Below are positions 8,977 to 18,049 of a stretch of DNA of 64,000 nt, piece after piece. This DNA comes from Arthrobacter bambusae (lineage in GTDB: Bacteria; Actinomycetota; Actinomycetes; Actinomycetales; Micrococcaceae). The notes beneath the pieces were generated by a model, which was given only the letters and a program-made list of their open reading frames with translations, was not told the origin of the DNA and did not search any database. Numbering within the stretch: the first letter of the stretch is position 1; every line of letters begins with the position of its first letter. A program made the position numbers and the translations under genes. The stretch lies in assembly GCF_022606295.1 (NCBI RefSeq), contig NZ_JAHHZS010000024.1, positions 1 to 64,000 of the forward strand, given 5' to 3'.

Positions 8977-9939
8977 ATGCCACGATCACGACATTCAGAG
9001 GCCCTTCGGGCGGCTCAGATGTACTACCTCCAAGACCTCACGATGGACGCCATTGCCCGCGAACTCCGGACCTCCCGCTCAACCGTCTCCCGGCTGCTGT
9101 CCTCGGCCCGCGAATCGGGACTGGTCCAGATCCAGATCCGCAGTCCCCTTGATTCCGCCCCCGAACTGGAGCGCATGATCCGCAGCCACTACGGCGTCGA
9201 TGTGCACGTGGTACCGGTCATGGACACCTTGAACGAGGCGGAAACCCTGGACCGGGTGGCGACTCAGGCCGCACGCACCATCGGTCCCCTCGTCGATTCC
9301 AACGCCATCATCGGAGTGGCCTGGGGTGCGACCATCAGCGCCGTCAGCAGGCACCTGACCCGCAAGATCACGCACGGCAGCACTATCGTGCAGCTCAACG
9401 GCGCCGGCAACATGCAGACCACCGGCATCACCTATGCCAGCGACATCATGCGCCGTTTCGGCATCGCCTACGGGGCGCGGGTGGAACAGTTCCCGGTGCC
9501 CGCTTTCTTCGACCACGCCTCCACGAAGACCGCCATGTGGAATGAGCGCAGCGTCCAGCGCGTGCTCGACCTCCAGGCCAGGATGAGCATCGCCATCTTC
9601 GGTGTCGGCTCGGTGCATTCGGACTACCCCAGCCACGTCTACGCAGGCGGCTACCTTGATGAAACAGACTTGAACCTGCTTGCCAGCTTGGACGTCGTGG
9701 GCGATGTTGCCACCGTCTTCTTCCGTGCCGACGGCTCCTCCGACGGCATCACCCTCAACGAGCGGTCCACCGGCCCAAGCCACGAGCAATTGCGGCAGGT
9801 CCGCCGCCGCATTTGTGTCGTCTCGGGTGCCTCCAAGATCAACGGGCTGCGCGGAGCCCTTGAAGCGGGGCTGGCAACGGATCTGATCCTGGACGAGGCC
9901 ACAGCGAAGCACCTGGTCAGTTTCGGCAGCCCTTCCTGA
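8977..9939 (+). CDS. SorC-family sugar-binding transcriptional regulator
   Basis: The N-terminus (about residues 10-50: AAQMYYLQDLTMDAIARELR, then TSRSTVSRLLSSARESGLV) is a helix-turn-helix typical of SorC/DeoR-type regulators. The rest, with GVAWGATISAVSRHL, QLNGAGN, GVGSV and a C-terminal VSGASKINGLRGALEAGLATDLILDEATA, is the SorC effector-binding domain related to sugar-phosphate isomerases. It is divergent from glpD, so it probably regulates glycerol use in response to a phosphorylated intermediate such as glycerol 3-phosphate or dihydroxyacetone phosphate (inference). I chose the ATG at 8977 (320 aa); a GTG at 8959 lies inside a candidate operator. Confidence 0.9.
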   Translation: MPRSRHSEALRAAQMYYLQDLTMDAIARELRTSRSTVSRLLSSARESGLVQIQIRSPLDSAPELERMIRSHYGVDVHVVPVMDTLNEAETLDRVATQAARTIGPLVDSNAIIGVAWGATISAVSRHLTRKITHGSTIVQLNGAGNMQTTGITYASDIMRRFGIAYGARVEQFPVPAFFDHASTKTAMWNERSVQRVLDLQARMSIAIFGVGSVHSDYPSHVYAGGYLDETDLNLLASLDVVGDVATVFFRADGSSDGITLNERSTGPSHEQLRQVRRRICVVSGASKINGLRGALEAGLATDLILDEATAKHLVSFGSPS

Positions 9940-9980
9940 AAAACTGAAGGACCCTGAAACATTCCCGGCATCGAGGTAGG

Positions 9981-9986
9981 TAGAGT
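9981..9986 (+). promoter_or_regulatory. Candidate leaderless promoter of the aldo/keto reductase gene
   Basis: TAGAGT ends 7 nt before the ATG at 9994, the spacing expected if transcription starts at or next to the start codon. A purine-rich GAGGTAGG just upstream could instead be a distant ribosome binding site. Confidence 0.4.
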
Positions 9987-9993
9987 CTTGGCT

Positions 9994-10875
9994 ATGAAAC
10001 CCTCGCCTCGGCTCAATCTCAACAACGGTGTCTTGATTGACCAGTTGGGGTTCGGGCTCTACAAGGTGCCCCCGACGGAAACCACGTCTTTGGTCGCCAC
10101 TGCGCTAGGCGCCGGCTACAGGCATTTCGACACAGCCGCAATGTATGGGAACGAATCCGGCGTCGGCCGCGGCATCGGCAGTGCTGTGATATCCCCGCCG
10201 GGAGTGGACAGCAACACGGGAGGCTCCGGGGAAGGCACTCACGGACTCTCCCGCGAAGACGTTTTTGTCACCACCAAGCTCTGGAACGACGACCAGGGCT
10301 ACGACTCCACGCTGCGCGCCTTCGATTCCTCCATGGCCAATCTGGGCCTCGACTACGTCGACCTGTACCTCATCCATTGGCCGTGCGCGGGGCGCGGCTT
10401 GTTCCAGGAGAGCTACCGTGCCATGGAAACCCTGTACCGCGAAGGCCGCGTTCGCGCGATCGGAGTCTCCAACTTCCAGCCGGCCCATCTCGAGGCACTC
10501 ATGGAAAAAGCCGAAGTGGTTCCAGCCGTGAACCAGATTGAATTGCACCCATGGTTGCAGCAGACCCGGCTCCGCACGCTCCACGAGCAGCTGCGCATCC
10601 GCACCGAGGCGTGGAGCCCTCTGGGCCGGGGCCAGGTCCTCCATGATCCGGCCGTCCGTGCACTCGCGGACAAGTACGGAAAGACACCCGCGCAAATCAT
10701 CATCCGCTGGCACCTCCAGCTGGGAAACATCGTCATCCCCAAAGCGAGCACGGCGGCACGCATCCAGGAGAACTTCGACGTCTTCGGCTTCGAGCTTGAT
10801 GCCGACGACATGGATGGCCTGGCCGCACTCGAACGCCACCACCGCACCGGGTCACACCCGGACAACGTCAACTAG
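9994..10875 (+). CDS. Aldo/keto reductase
   Basis: NADPH-dependent oxidoreductase of the AKR superfamily (TIM barrel). The catalytic tetrad is visible: Asp in RHFDTAAMYGNE with Tyr a few residues later, Lys in FVTTKLWND, and His in DLYLIHWP. The C-terminal cofactor segment reads IVIPKASTAARIQENFDVF. A glycine- and serine-rich stretch near residues 60-80 (between the tetrad Tyr and Lys) is longer than in typical bacterial members such as the 2,5-diketo-gluconate reductases, which it otherwise resembles. Substrate is unknown. The start is the ATG at 9994; a TTG at 9988 is possible. The gene is followed after 10 nt by an alpha/beta hydrolase, suggesting an operon. Confidence 0.93.
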   Translation: MKPSPRLNLNNGVLIDQLGFGLYKVPPTETTSLVATALGAGYRHFDTAAMYGNESGVGRGIGSAVISPPGVDSNTGGSGEGTHGLSREDVFVTTKLWNDDQGYDSTLRAFDSSMANLGLDYVDLYLIHWPCAGRGLFQESYRAMETLYREGRVRAIGVSNFQPAHLEALMEKAEVVPAVNQIELHPWLQQTRLRTLHEQLRIRTEAWSPLGRGQVLHDPAVRALADKYGKTPAQIIIRWHLQLGNIVIPKASTAARIQENFDVFGFELDADDMDGLAALERHHRTGSHPDNVN

Positions 10876-10885
10876 GACCTGCCGA

Positions 10886-11833
10886 ATGGAACAAGTGGAC
10901 ACAAACCACTCCCCCGAACCCGTACCTGCCTCCCCACGGGAGTTCTTCAGCAAGGCCCTGGCCGCCCGGACGAGTGCCTCAGACATCGACCTCGACGGCA
11001 GCAACGTCGCCTATTGGTGCTACGAACCGGTCACGGGGACCGCGGATACCCGGACCATACTGGTCATCCACGGTTTCCGCGGGGACCACCACGGCCTCCT
11101 CCGCGTAGTAGACCACCTGCCGGAAATGCGGGTCATCATGCCCGACCTCCCCGGCTTTGGCAGCTCGGAGCCTTTCGCCGGAGACCCCCACACCGTGGAA
11201 CGCTACGGGAAGTTCATCACCGGTTTCATGGCGGCCCTTGGCCTCGGACCGGACACGGTTCTCCTGGGGCATTCCTTCGGATCCATCGTTGCCAGCCACT
11301 TCGCCGCATCGAATCCGGGCGCCATCCGTCCGCTGATCCTGGTCAATCCGATCGCCGCTCCCGCGTTGGAGGGGCCCAAGGGGCTCATGACCAAGCTGGC
11401 AGTCCTGTACTACCAGGTCTCCGCCAAGCTCCCCCGCCGGCTGGGACTCGCCGTCCTGCGCAGCCGCCTGATTGTCCGTGTCATGAGCGCAGCGATGGCC
11501 AAGACCCGGGACAAGGAACTCCGGGGCTTTGTCCATGGCCAGCATGATGCGTACTTCTCGGCGTTCGCCGACCGCGCGAGCCTCCTGGAGTCCTTCCGGG
11601 CTTCGGTCTCCAGCCATGTGTCCGAGGTCGCCGGGCAGCTGGACCTCCCCGTTCTGTTGGTGGCCGGCGAAAAAGACGAGATCGCCCTGCTCCGGGACCA
11701 GCACAAGCTGCTGGACCTGTTGCCGGACGGCGCGCTGGAAGTGATTCCCGACGTCGGGCATTTGATCCACTACGAGACACCGGCGCCCGCCGCCGCCGCC
11801 ATCCGCAGCTTCCTGGAGGAACACCCCGCGTGA
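10886..11833 (+). CDS. Alpha/beta-fold hydrolase
   Basis: Serine hydrolase fold. The oxyanion region VIHGFRGDHHG is near residue 60, the nucleophile elbow is GHSFG, the likely acid Asp is in VAGEKDEIALL, and the catalytic His is in DVGHLIHYETP near the end. The 315-residue length fits esterases, epoxide hydrolases or C-C bond hydrolases; nothing visible tells these apart. It lies 10 nt after the aldo/keto reductase and its TGA overlaps the GTG start of the next gene (GTGA), so the three genes are probably co-translated. The longer opening upstream in this frame overlaps the reductase gene and is not used. Confidence 0.9.
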   Translation: MEQVDTNHSPEPVPASPREFFSKALAARTSASDIDLDGSNVAYWCYEPVTGTADTRTILVIHGFRGDHHGLLRVVDHLPEMRVIMPDLPGFGSSEPFAGDPHTVERYGKFITGFMAALGLGPDTVLLGHSFGSIVASHFAASNPGAIRPLILVNPIAAPALEGPKGLMTKLAVLYYQVSAKLPRRLGLAVLRSRLIVRVMSAAMAKTRDKELRGFVHGQHDAYFSAFADRASLLESFRASVSSHVSEVAGQLDLPVLLVAGEKDEIALLRDQHKLLDLLPDGALEVIPDVGHLIHYETPAPAAAAIRSFLEEHPA

Positions 11834-12915
11834 AAATCGTCATAGATGCCCGCTTTACCCGCACGGACCATCATGACGGGATCAGCCGCTACGGATCGAG
11901 CCTCATAGCAGCGACGTCCAAGATAGCCGACGTCACGATGCTCATCAGCGACAAGCGCCAGTTGGCACTCCTCCCGGATGTCCCCTACGTTCACATCAGC
12001 AGCCCGCTCTCCCCCCGCGAACTGTTCGTGGCGCGCGAGGTCAACAAGATCGGGGCCGATGTTGTGGTTTGCCCCATGCAGACCATGGGAACCTGGGGCC
12101 GCAAGTACGGGCTCGTCCTGACCCTGCACGACCTCATCTACTATGAACACCCCGCCCCTCCCGGCTTCCTTCCGGCGCCCGTGCGTCTCCTTTGGCGGCT
12201 GTACCACAAGGCCTACTGGCCACAGCGATTGCTTCTCAACAGGGCCGACATCGTCGCGACCATCAGCCACACCACCGAGTCGCTCATGGCCAAGTTCAAT
12301 TTGACCCGCCGCCCGGTCCGCATCGTGGGCAACGCACCCCAGCCGGGCCAGAAGCCGCGGGATTCCGAGGCCGGCGCCGAGAAATCCCTGCTCTACATGG
12401 GCTCGTTCATGCCCTACAAAAATGTGGAAACCATGATCCAGGGCATGGCCGGATTGCCCGGATTCACACTGCACCTTCTCAGCAGGATCACCCCCCAGCG
12501 CCGGGCCGAGCTGGAGCCCCTGGTCCCGCCGGGTGCGAAGGTCGAGTTCCACAACGGCGTGACGGACGCCGAATACGACTCCCTCCTGCTCCGGGCCACC
12601 GCGCTTGTCAGCTTGTCCAAGGCGGAAGGCTACGGGCTTCCCCTGGTCGAGGCGATGGCCCTTGGCACTCCCGTGATCGCCAGCGACACCCCCATCTTCC
12701 GGGAGGTAGGCGGGGACGCCGTGAGCTATGTGAACGCCGAATCGCCCGAGGAATTTGCCGCGGCGGTCAAGGCCCTTGAAGACGGCGAATTGTGGCAGGT
12801 GCGCTCACGCCGCTCTGTGGAACGTGCGGCTGATTTCAATTGGGACGAGTCGGCGCGCCAGCTTCTGGCCGTGGCCGAAGAGATCGTTGCGATGCGCAGC
12901 CGCAAGCGGCGCTAG
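11830..12915 (+). CDS. GT4-family glycosyltransferase
   Basis: Predicted GT-B glycosyltransferase, 361 aa. The C-terminal donor-binding half is typical of family GT4: YMGSFMPYKNVETMIQGM, then EGYGLPLVEAMALGTPVIAS with the E-x7-E motif, then DTPIFREVGGDA. The N-terminal half begins MKIVIDARFTRTDHHDGISR, the usual glycine-containing acceptor-domain start, and contains TLHDLIYYEHP. Acceptor and sugar donor are unknown; no other cell-envelope polysaccharide genes are nearby, so its role with the reductase and hydrolase is open. GTG start with GTGA overlap to the preceding gene. Its TAG stop shares a CTAG palindrome with the stop of convergent priA. Confidence 0.87.
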   Translation: MKIVIDARFTRTDHHDGISRYGSSLIAATSKIADVTMLISDKRQLALLPDVPYVHISSPLSPRELFVAREVNKIGADVVVCPMQTMGTWGRKYGLVLTLHDLIYYEHPAPPGFLPAPVRLLWRLYHKAYWPQRLLLNRADIVATISHTTESLMAKFNLTRRPVRIVGNAPQPGQKPRDSEAGAEKSLLYMGSFMPYKNVETMIQGMAGLPGFTLHLLSRITPQRRAELEPLVPPGAKVEFHNGVTDAEYDSLLLRATALVSLSKAEGYGLPLVEAMALGTPVIASDTPIFREVGGDAVSYVNAESPEEFAAAVKALEDGELWQVRSRRSVERAADFNWDESARQLLAVAEEIVAMRSRKRR

Positions 12916-15038
12916 AGGACATCGACGCCGTCGAGCCGCAACTGCACCGGTCCCGACGTGCGCTTGGCCGCACTGGCAGCTTTGACTGCACGCATGGAAC
13001 GGGTGGCAACAGCTGCTTGGGCATAAGGGATGAAGAAGAGCGTCCGGACGTCCGGATCGCCCTCTTGTTCTGCTCCGCGCTTGGTGGACAGCGTGAGGGC
13101 GACCGGCGCGGGGCCAGCGGTGCGGAGCTTGATGGCTTCGGCAAGGCTTTCGGTGAAGTGCACGACGTCGGCCCGCTTGCCCGTCACGGACGCGATCCGC
13201 ACGGAGGGCGGCAACTGGAGTTCCTGCCGCAGCGCGAGCTCACGGGAGGCATATCCGGCAGGATCCCAGCGCAACAGGGCCCCGGTCGCCGTGGCGTCGT
13301 CCGCGGTGATGACGACGAGCCCGCCCTCATGCGCGGACCGCACGAGGGCTGCCGCATTGAACCATCGCCGCACGGTGTCCTCACCGGCGCGCAGGTTCTC
13401 CCGGCGCAGGAGCGAATTGCCATCCAGGAGCAGCGCGGCCGCGTAGCCGCCGCTGGCGATCGGCTCGGCCCCCACGGTGGCCACCACCAGTGCATGGGCA
13501 TCCGACACCGTGGCCTTGACCTGGTCTCCCGACGACGTCACGACGGCCTTGCCGGGAAAAGCCCTGCCCAGTTCTTCCGCGGTCCGCAGCACACCCGCGG
13601 CACCCCTGCGAAGTCGGACTCCGCCGCAATGCCGGCAGCGCCACTCCGGGGCCGGGGTGGAGCACCAGCGGCACTGCGGCAAGGCCGATTGTCCGGCTAT
13701 GGCAAGGGGTCCCTGGCAGTTGTTGCACCGGGCGGACTCGCGGCAATCCTCGCACACAAGGGATGGGGCATAGCCGGCCCGGGCCACCTGCACCAGGACA
13801 GGTCCCCGTTCCAGGCCCTCCTTGGCGGCCCGCCAGGCCGCACCGGGCAAACGTGCAACCCTGGCGAGAGGGTCGCGCTCCTGCTCGAAGCTGTCAGCTG
13901 TATTGAGCACCCGGGGCGTGCTGGAGCGGACCACCGGCCGGGGAGCCTCCACCGGAACGGCCCAACCGCCCTCAACAAGCCGCTGAAGTTCGGTACTGCG
14001 GCTATGCGCGGCCATGAGGCAAGCAGCCGCTTCCTGTTCTGCACGCAAGAGCAGGACTTCCCTGGTGTGCGCGTACGGAGCGCGCTGGTCAATGTGCAGG
14101 TCGTCGCCGTCGTCCCAGCACACCACGAGTCCCAGGTCCTGCACGGGGGCGTAGGCGGCGGAGCGAGTGCCGACCGCAACCTTCGCGGCGCCGCTGAGGA
14201 GCCGAAGGTAACTACGGTACCGCGGTGTCTGGCCGTCGTCGGCAGTCAACCGCGCGACGTCGCCCGGCGGCAGGACAGCGCGCAGGGCAGCTTCCATGCG
14301 GTCGAGGTCACGGTAGTCGGGCACGACGACGACGGCGCCGCGCCCGGAGGAGCGGACGGCTGCCACCGCGGACGCCACAAGCTCAGGCCAGCCAGCTGTG
14401 CCGAAACCCTGCGTCGCAGTCAGGACCGCGCGGGGTGAGCCGCCCCCGGCGAGGTGTTGCAAGTACGGTGCTCCGTTGGCGTAGGAAGCCCAGTCGGCGT
14501 GGGCCCGCGAGGTGGAGACCTCGGCAGCCGCATTGTCTTCCTCCGGCCCATCCAGCAGGGGATCTCCGGAGAGGAACAGTTTCTCCAGCCGCGCGACGCG
14601 GGGAGGAATGGCGGTGCGGAGGACATCGCTGAGGGTCCCGGCGTAGCGGGCCGCGACGCTCGAGGCAAGCTCCAGCAACGCCGGAGTCAGCACCGGAACC
14701 GCTGAAACTACCTTGAGAAGCGGAGTCAGGGAATGTCCGGCTTCCGACGATTCCACGCGCTCCAGGACGTAGCCGTTGAGTTCCTGGCCGCTGAAGCGGA
14801 CTTTGACCCGGACGCCTGCCAGGGCGGTGTCCTCCAACTCGGCCGGGACGCTGTAGTCAAAGGGCCTGTCCAGATGCGGCAAGGAGGATTCGATCAGGAC
14901 CCGTGCCACCGGATTGCCCGCGGCAAGGGGTGGCCCCACGGCGTCGCTCCCGCGGGAAGGGAAGCCTTGCAACAACGACGGCTGATGGGACGGCGAAGGC
15001 AAGGAAAGGGCAAACGGAAGCAATGAACCATCGCCCAT
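12912..15038 (-). CDS. priA: Actinobacterial PriA-like primosomal protein without helicase motifs
   Basis: The protein has the PriA N-terminal DNA-binding domain (ARVLIESSLPHLDRPFDYSV, GVRVKVRFSGQELNGYVLE) and the zinc-binding cysteine pairs CEDC, CNNC, CRWC and CRHC in the expected central position. The helicase core is degenerate. Where Walker A should be, the sequence is LTATQGFGTAGW with no GKT/GKS, and the DEAH position reads CWDDGDD. Actinobacterial PriA proteins are known to be of this type, so it probably acts as a replication-restart or structural factor without ATP-driven unwinding. ATG at 15038 (708 aa) follows a near-perfect AAGGAGGTGA site. The stop overlaps that of the convergent glycosyltransferase. 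Confidence 0.9.
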   Translation of the reverse strand: MGDGSLLPFALSLPSPSHQPSLLQGFPSRGSDAVGPPLAAGNPVARVLIESSLPHLDRPFDYSVPAELEDTALAGVRVKVRFSGQELNGYVLERVESSEAGHSLTPLLKVVSAVPVLTPALLELASSVAARYAGTLSDVLRTAIPPRVARLEKLFLSGDPLLDGPEEDNAAAEVSTSRAHADWASYANGAPYLQHLAGGGSPRAVLTATQGFGTAGWPELVASAVAAVRSSGRGAVVVVPDYRDLDRMEAALRAVLPPGDVARLTADDGQTPRYRSYLRLLSGAAKVAVGTRSAAYAPVQDLGLVVCWDDGDDLHIDQRAPYAHTREVLLLRAEQEAAACLMAAHSRSTELQRLVEGGWAVPVEAPRPVVRSSTPRVLNTADSFEQERDPLARVARLPGAAWRAAKEGLERGPVLVQVARAGYAPSLVCEDCRESARCNNCQGPLAIAGQSALPQCRWCSTPAPEWRCRHCGGVRLRRGAAGVLRTAEELGRAFPGKAVVTSSGDQVKATVSDAHALVVATVGAEPIASGGYAAALLLDGNSLLRRENLRAGEDTVRRWFNAAALVRSAHEGGLVVITADDATATGALLRWDPAGYASRELALRQELQLPPSVRIASVTGKRADVVHFTESLAEAIKLRTAGPAPVALTLSTKRGAEQEGDPDVRTLFFIPYAQAAVATRSMRAVKAASAAKRTSGPVQLRLDGVDVL

Positions 15039-15153
15039 GTTGTCACCTCCTTGGAGTGCCGGATGCCTTGGTCCAATCCAAGCAGGTACCACCGACAATG
15101 TCCGGTATGGCACCCGGCTCGCGGCCGGCACCGACTGTCACGGGCAAGCCGGT

Positions 15154-16383
15154 TCAGGCGTTGAAGAATTCCTTCAGCTCGTCCACGCGGTCCAGGCGTT
15201 CCCACGTGAAGTCGGGCTCTTCGCGGCCGAAGTGCCCATGCGCCGCCGTCTTGGCGTAGATGGGCCGCTTGAGGTCGAGGGCGTCGATGATGGCGCGCGG
15301 ACGGAGGTCGAAGATCTCGGCAATCGCTTCGCTGATCTTGGCCGGGTCCACAGTCTCAGTACCGAAGGTCTCCACGTAGGTGCCCACCGGACGCGCCTGG
15401 CCGATGGCGTAGGCGATCTGGATTTCGGCCCTCTTGGCCAAACCAGCGGCCACGACGTTCTTCGCTACCCAGCGCATCGCGTAGGCCGCCGAACGGTCCA
15501 CCTTGGACGGGTCCTTGCCGGAGAAGGCGCCGCCGCCGTGGCGGGCCATGCCGCCGTAGGTGTCGACGATGATCTTGCGGCCGGTCAGCCCAGCGTCGCC
15601 GACGGGGCCGCCGATGACGAAGGCGCCGGCAGGATTCAGGATATTCGCGACGTGGGAGATGTCCAGATTGGCCGCAGCCAGGACGGGATCGATGACGTGG
15701 GAGGCAAGATCGGCGCGCAAGCGATCCAGGTGGGTCCCTTCGGCGTGCTGGCTGGAAATCACCACCGTTTCAACGGAAACCGGACGGTCGCGGTCGTAGC
15801 CGACCGTCACCTGGGTCTTGCCGTCAGGGCGCAAGTAGGCCAGCTCGCCGTTCTTGCGGACTTCGGTGAGACGCTCGGAGAGCCGGTGGGCGAGCCAAAT
15901 GGGCGTCGGCATGTACGAGGGTGTCTCATCGCTCGCGTAGCCGAACATGATGCCCTGGTCACCGGCGCCCTGGAGGTCGTAGTCGTCCTCCTGGCGGCCT
16001 TCGCGGGCTTCGAGCGAATTGAAGACGCCGCCGGCGATGTCGTTGGACTGCTGTCCGATGGAGACAGACACGCCGCACCGTGCGCCGTCGAAGCCGTTGG
16101 CGGACGAGTCGTAACCGATTCCGAGGATGGTCTCGCGGACGATCTGCGGGATTTCAACATACGCGTCCGTGGTGACTTCACCGGCTACGTGCACCAAGCC
16201 GGTGGTCGCCATGGTTTCAACGGCCACGCGCGACTCGGGGTCTGCCGCCAGGAGCGCGTCGAGGATGGCGTCGCTGATCTGGTCGCAGATCTTGTCCGGG
16301 TGCCCTTCCGTGACCGACTCTGAGGTGAAGAGCCGGAGCTTGGACGGGGTGCCGTGGGATTCATGGTGCAGCGGTAAAGTCAC
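15154..16383 (-). CDS. metK: S-adenosylmethionine synthetase
   Basis: Cytoplasmic enzyme forming S-adenosylmethionine from methionine and ATP. All three family signatures are present: [16 protein letters not shown] near residue 28, [12 protein letters not shown] in the middle, and [19 protein letters not shown] in the C-terminal third. The length of 409 aa is normal. The GTG start at 16383 is only 6 nt from a TAAGGT hexamer (16390-16395), suggesting a leaderless mRNA. I saw no SAM riboswitch upstream. It lies between coaBC and priA on the same strand, the usual actinobacterial order. Confidence 0.97.
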   Translation of the reverse strand: MTLPLHHESHGTPSKLRLFTSESVTEGHPDKICDQISDAILDALLAADPESRVAVETMATTGLVHVAGEVTTDAYVEIPQIVRETILGIGYDSSANGFDGARCGVSVSIGQQSNDIAGGVFNSLEAREGRQEDDYDLQGAGDQGIMFGYASDETPSYMPTPIWLAHRLSERLTEVRKNGELAYLRPDGKTQVTVGYDRDRPVSVETVVISSQHAEGTHLDRLRADLASHVIDPVLAAANLDISHVANILNPAGAFVIGGPVGDAGLTGRKIIVDTYGGMARHGGGAFSGKDPSKVDRSAAYAMRWVAKNVVAAGLAKRAEIQIAYAIGQARPVGTYVETFGTETVDPAKISEAIAEIFDLRPRAIIDALDLKRPIYAKTAAHGHFGREEPDFTWERLDRVDELKEFFNA

Positions 16384-16389
16384 TCGACT

Positions 16390-16395
16390 ACCTTA
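16390..16395 (-). promoter_or_regulatory. Candidate leaderless promoter of metK
   Basis: In the minus sense TAAGGT is followed by AGTCGA and then the GTG start codon. Hexamer and spacing are the same as before the leuS leader peptide. No clear -35 is visible. Confidence 0.4.
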
Positions 16396-16475
16396 CTCGG
16401 TTGGGGGCGACCGGCTTCCGCCGTATGTCCCTGTGCTAAGGATGGACCAGCTGCGGAATGAGTGTCACCCGATGG

Positions 16476-17723
16476 CTAGGGGGCCGGGTGTACGCGGCTC
16501 AGTTCAGTGCTGATGCGGTCAATAACAGCGGCGGCGACGTCCGATTTGGAACCCGCCGCCGATTGCGGCGCCGCGCCATGGCCGGAGAGAATGATCACAG
16601 AATTCTGGTCTTGGCCAAACACGCGCCCGACGCCGACCTGGTTGACCACCAAAAGGTCGCAGCCTTTGCGTTTGAGCTTGGCAGTGGCGTGCTCCAGGAC
16701 GTTCCCGTCCTCGTCGCCGGTTTCGGCCGCAAACCCGACGATCAACTGCGTGGATGCCTCGGCGTCGCGGCGCACCACCAGCTCATGCAGGATGTCCGGG
16801 TTCTGCACGAGGCGCACCACGGGGGCGTCATCGCCGTTGACCTTCTTGATTTTCGTGTCCGAAACCTCGGCCGGGCGGAAGTCTGCGACTGCTGCGGCCA
16901 TGATCACGACGTCGGAGCCGGCGGCGGCTTCCAGCGCGGCGTCACGGAGCTCCAATGCGGATTCAACCTGGATCAGTTCGACCCCGGCCGGCGCCTGGAC
17001 ATCCATGTGGGCAGCGAGGAACCTGACATGGGCACCTGCGGCAAGGGCCGCGGCGGCCAGCGCTACACCCTGCTTGCCTGAAGACCTGTTCCCCAGGAAA
17101 CGGACCGGATCAAGGGCTTCCCTGGTGCCTCCTGCAGAAATGGTGATGGTGCGCCCGGCGAGGGGTTGCGGGGCCGCCATCAGGGTTGCGGGTGCGGAGG
17201 CGTCGAGCAGAGCCACCGCGGCCGCGAAGATCGCTTCCGGTTCGGGCAGCCTGCCCGGCCCGGAGTCCACGCCCGTCAGCCGGCCCACAGCGGGTTCCAG
17301 GACAGTGATGCCCCGGCTGCGCAACGTTTCCACATTCGCCTGGGTGGCCTGGTTCTGCCACATTTCGGTGTGCATCGCGGGGGCGAAAAGTACCGGGCCA
17401 TGGGCCATGAGGAGCGTGTTGGTGAGCAAGTCCCCCGCTTGGCCGGTTGCTGCCTTGGCCAGCAGGTCGGCAGTTGCCGGGGCCACCACAATGAGGTCCG
17501 CCTCATGGCCGAGACGGACGTGGTTGACCTTCTCCACGTCGTCGAAGACGCTGTTGCTCACCGGATTGCCCGAGAGCGCCTCCCAGGTGGCCACGCCGAC
17601 AAAGCGGGTGGCAGCCTCTGTGGGAATGACCGTCACGTTGTGTCCGGCTTCAGTAAAAAGCCGGAGGAGCGATGCAACCTTGTAGGCTGCGATCCCTCCC
17701 CCGACTCCGAGGACTATGCGCAC
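16476..17723 (-). CDS. coaBC: Bifunctional phosphopantothenoylcysteine decarboxylase/synthetase
   Basis: Coenzyme A biosynthesis: the C-terminal CoaB domain joins 4'-phosphopantothenate with cysteine, and the N-terminal CoaC flavoprotein domain decarboxylates the product to 4'-phosphopantetheine. The CoaC part shows GVGGGIAAYK, the active-site His in VNHVRLGHEADLIVVAPAT, and PAMHTEMW. The CoaB part begins with ISAGGTREALDPVRFLGNRSSGKQG and includes the AAVADFRP motif and the KIKK lysines. GTG start at 17723 with GGAGG 4 nt upstream; 415 aa. It follows rpoZ by 26 nt. Confidence 0.96.
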   Translation of the reverse strand: MRIVLGVGGGIAAYKVASLLRLFTEAGHNVTVIPTEAATRFVGVATWEALSGNPVSNSVFDDVEKVNHVRLGHEADLIVVAPATADLLAKAATGQAGDLLTNTLLMAHGPVLFAPAMHTEMWQNQATQANVETLRSRGITVLEPAVGRLTGVDSGPGRLPEPEAIFAAAVALLDASAPATLMAAPQPLAGRTITISAGGTREALDPVRFLGNRSSGKQGVALAAAALAAGAHVRFLAAHMDVQAPAGVELIQVESALELRDAALEAAAGSDVVIMAAAVADFRPAEVSDTKIKKVNGDDAPVVRLVQNPDILHELVVRRDAEASTQLIVGFAAETGDEDGNVLEHATAKLKRKGCDLLVVNQVGVGRVFGQDQNSVIILSGHGAAPQSAAGSKSDVAAAVIDRISTELSRVHPAP

Positions 17724-17749
17724 GTGACCTCCGTCAACAGGCAGTCTGT

Positions 17750-18010
17750 TTACTCTGCGGGCTCGATGGGAGTGGAAACCAGCAGGCCTTCGTTGATCTC
17801 GCGCAAGGCGATGGAAAGCGACTTTTCGTTCAGCTTCGTGTCGACCAGCGGGCCAACGTACTCGAAGAGGCCCTCGTGGAGCTGTGCGTAGTAGGCGTTG
17901 ATCTGGCGCGCGCGCTTGGCGCCGAAAATCACCAGGCCGTACTTCGAATCGGCAGCAGCAAGCAGCGAATCGATCGGCGGGTTGATGATGCCTTCAAGGT
18001 TCGTGGACAC
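17750..18010 (-). CDS. rpoZ: RNA polymerase omega subunit
   Basis: Small subunit (86 aa) that helps RNA polymerase assembly by binding the beta-prime subunit. The conserved core [28 protein letters not shown] is recognisable, including the RARQIN segment typical of omega. The C-terminus continues with [18 protein letters not shown] start with GGAG 7 nt upstream. Its place between gmk and coaBC is the standard actinobacterial order gmk-rpoZ-coaBC-metK-priA. Confidence 0.95.
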   Translation of the reverse strand: MSTNLEGIINPPIDSLLAAADSKYGLVIFGAKRARQINAYYAQLHEGLFEYVGPLVDTKLNEKSLSIALREINEGLLVSTPIEPAE

Positions 18011-18049
18011 GAAATCTCCAAATTCTAACGGGCTGACAAGTGCTAGCGC

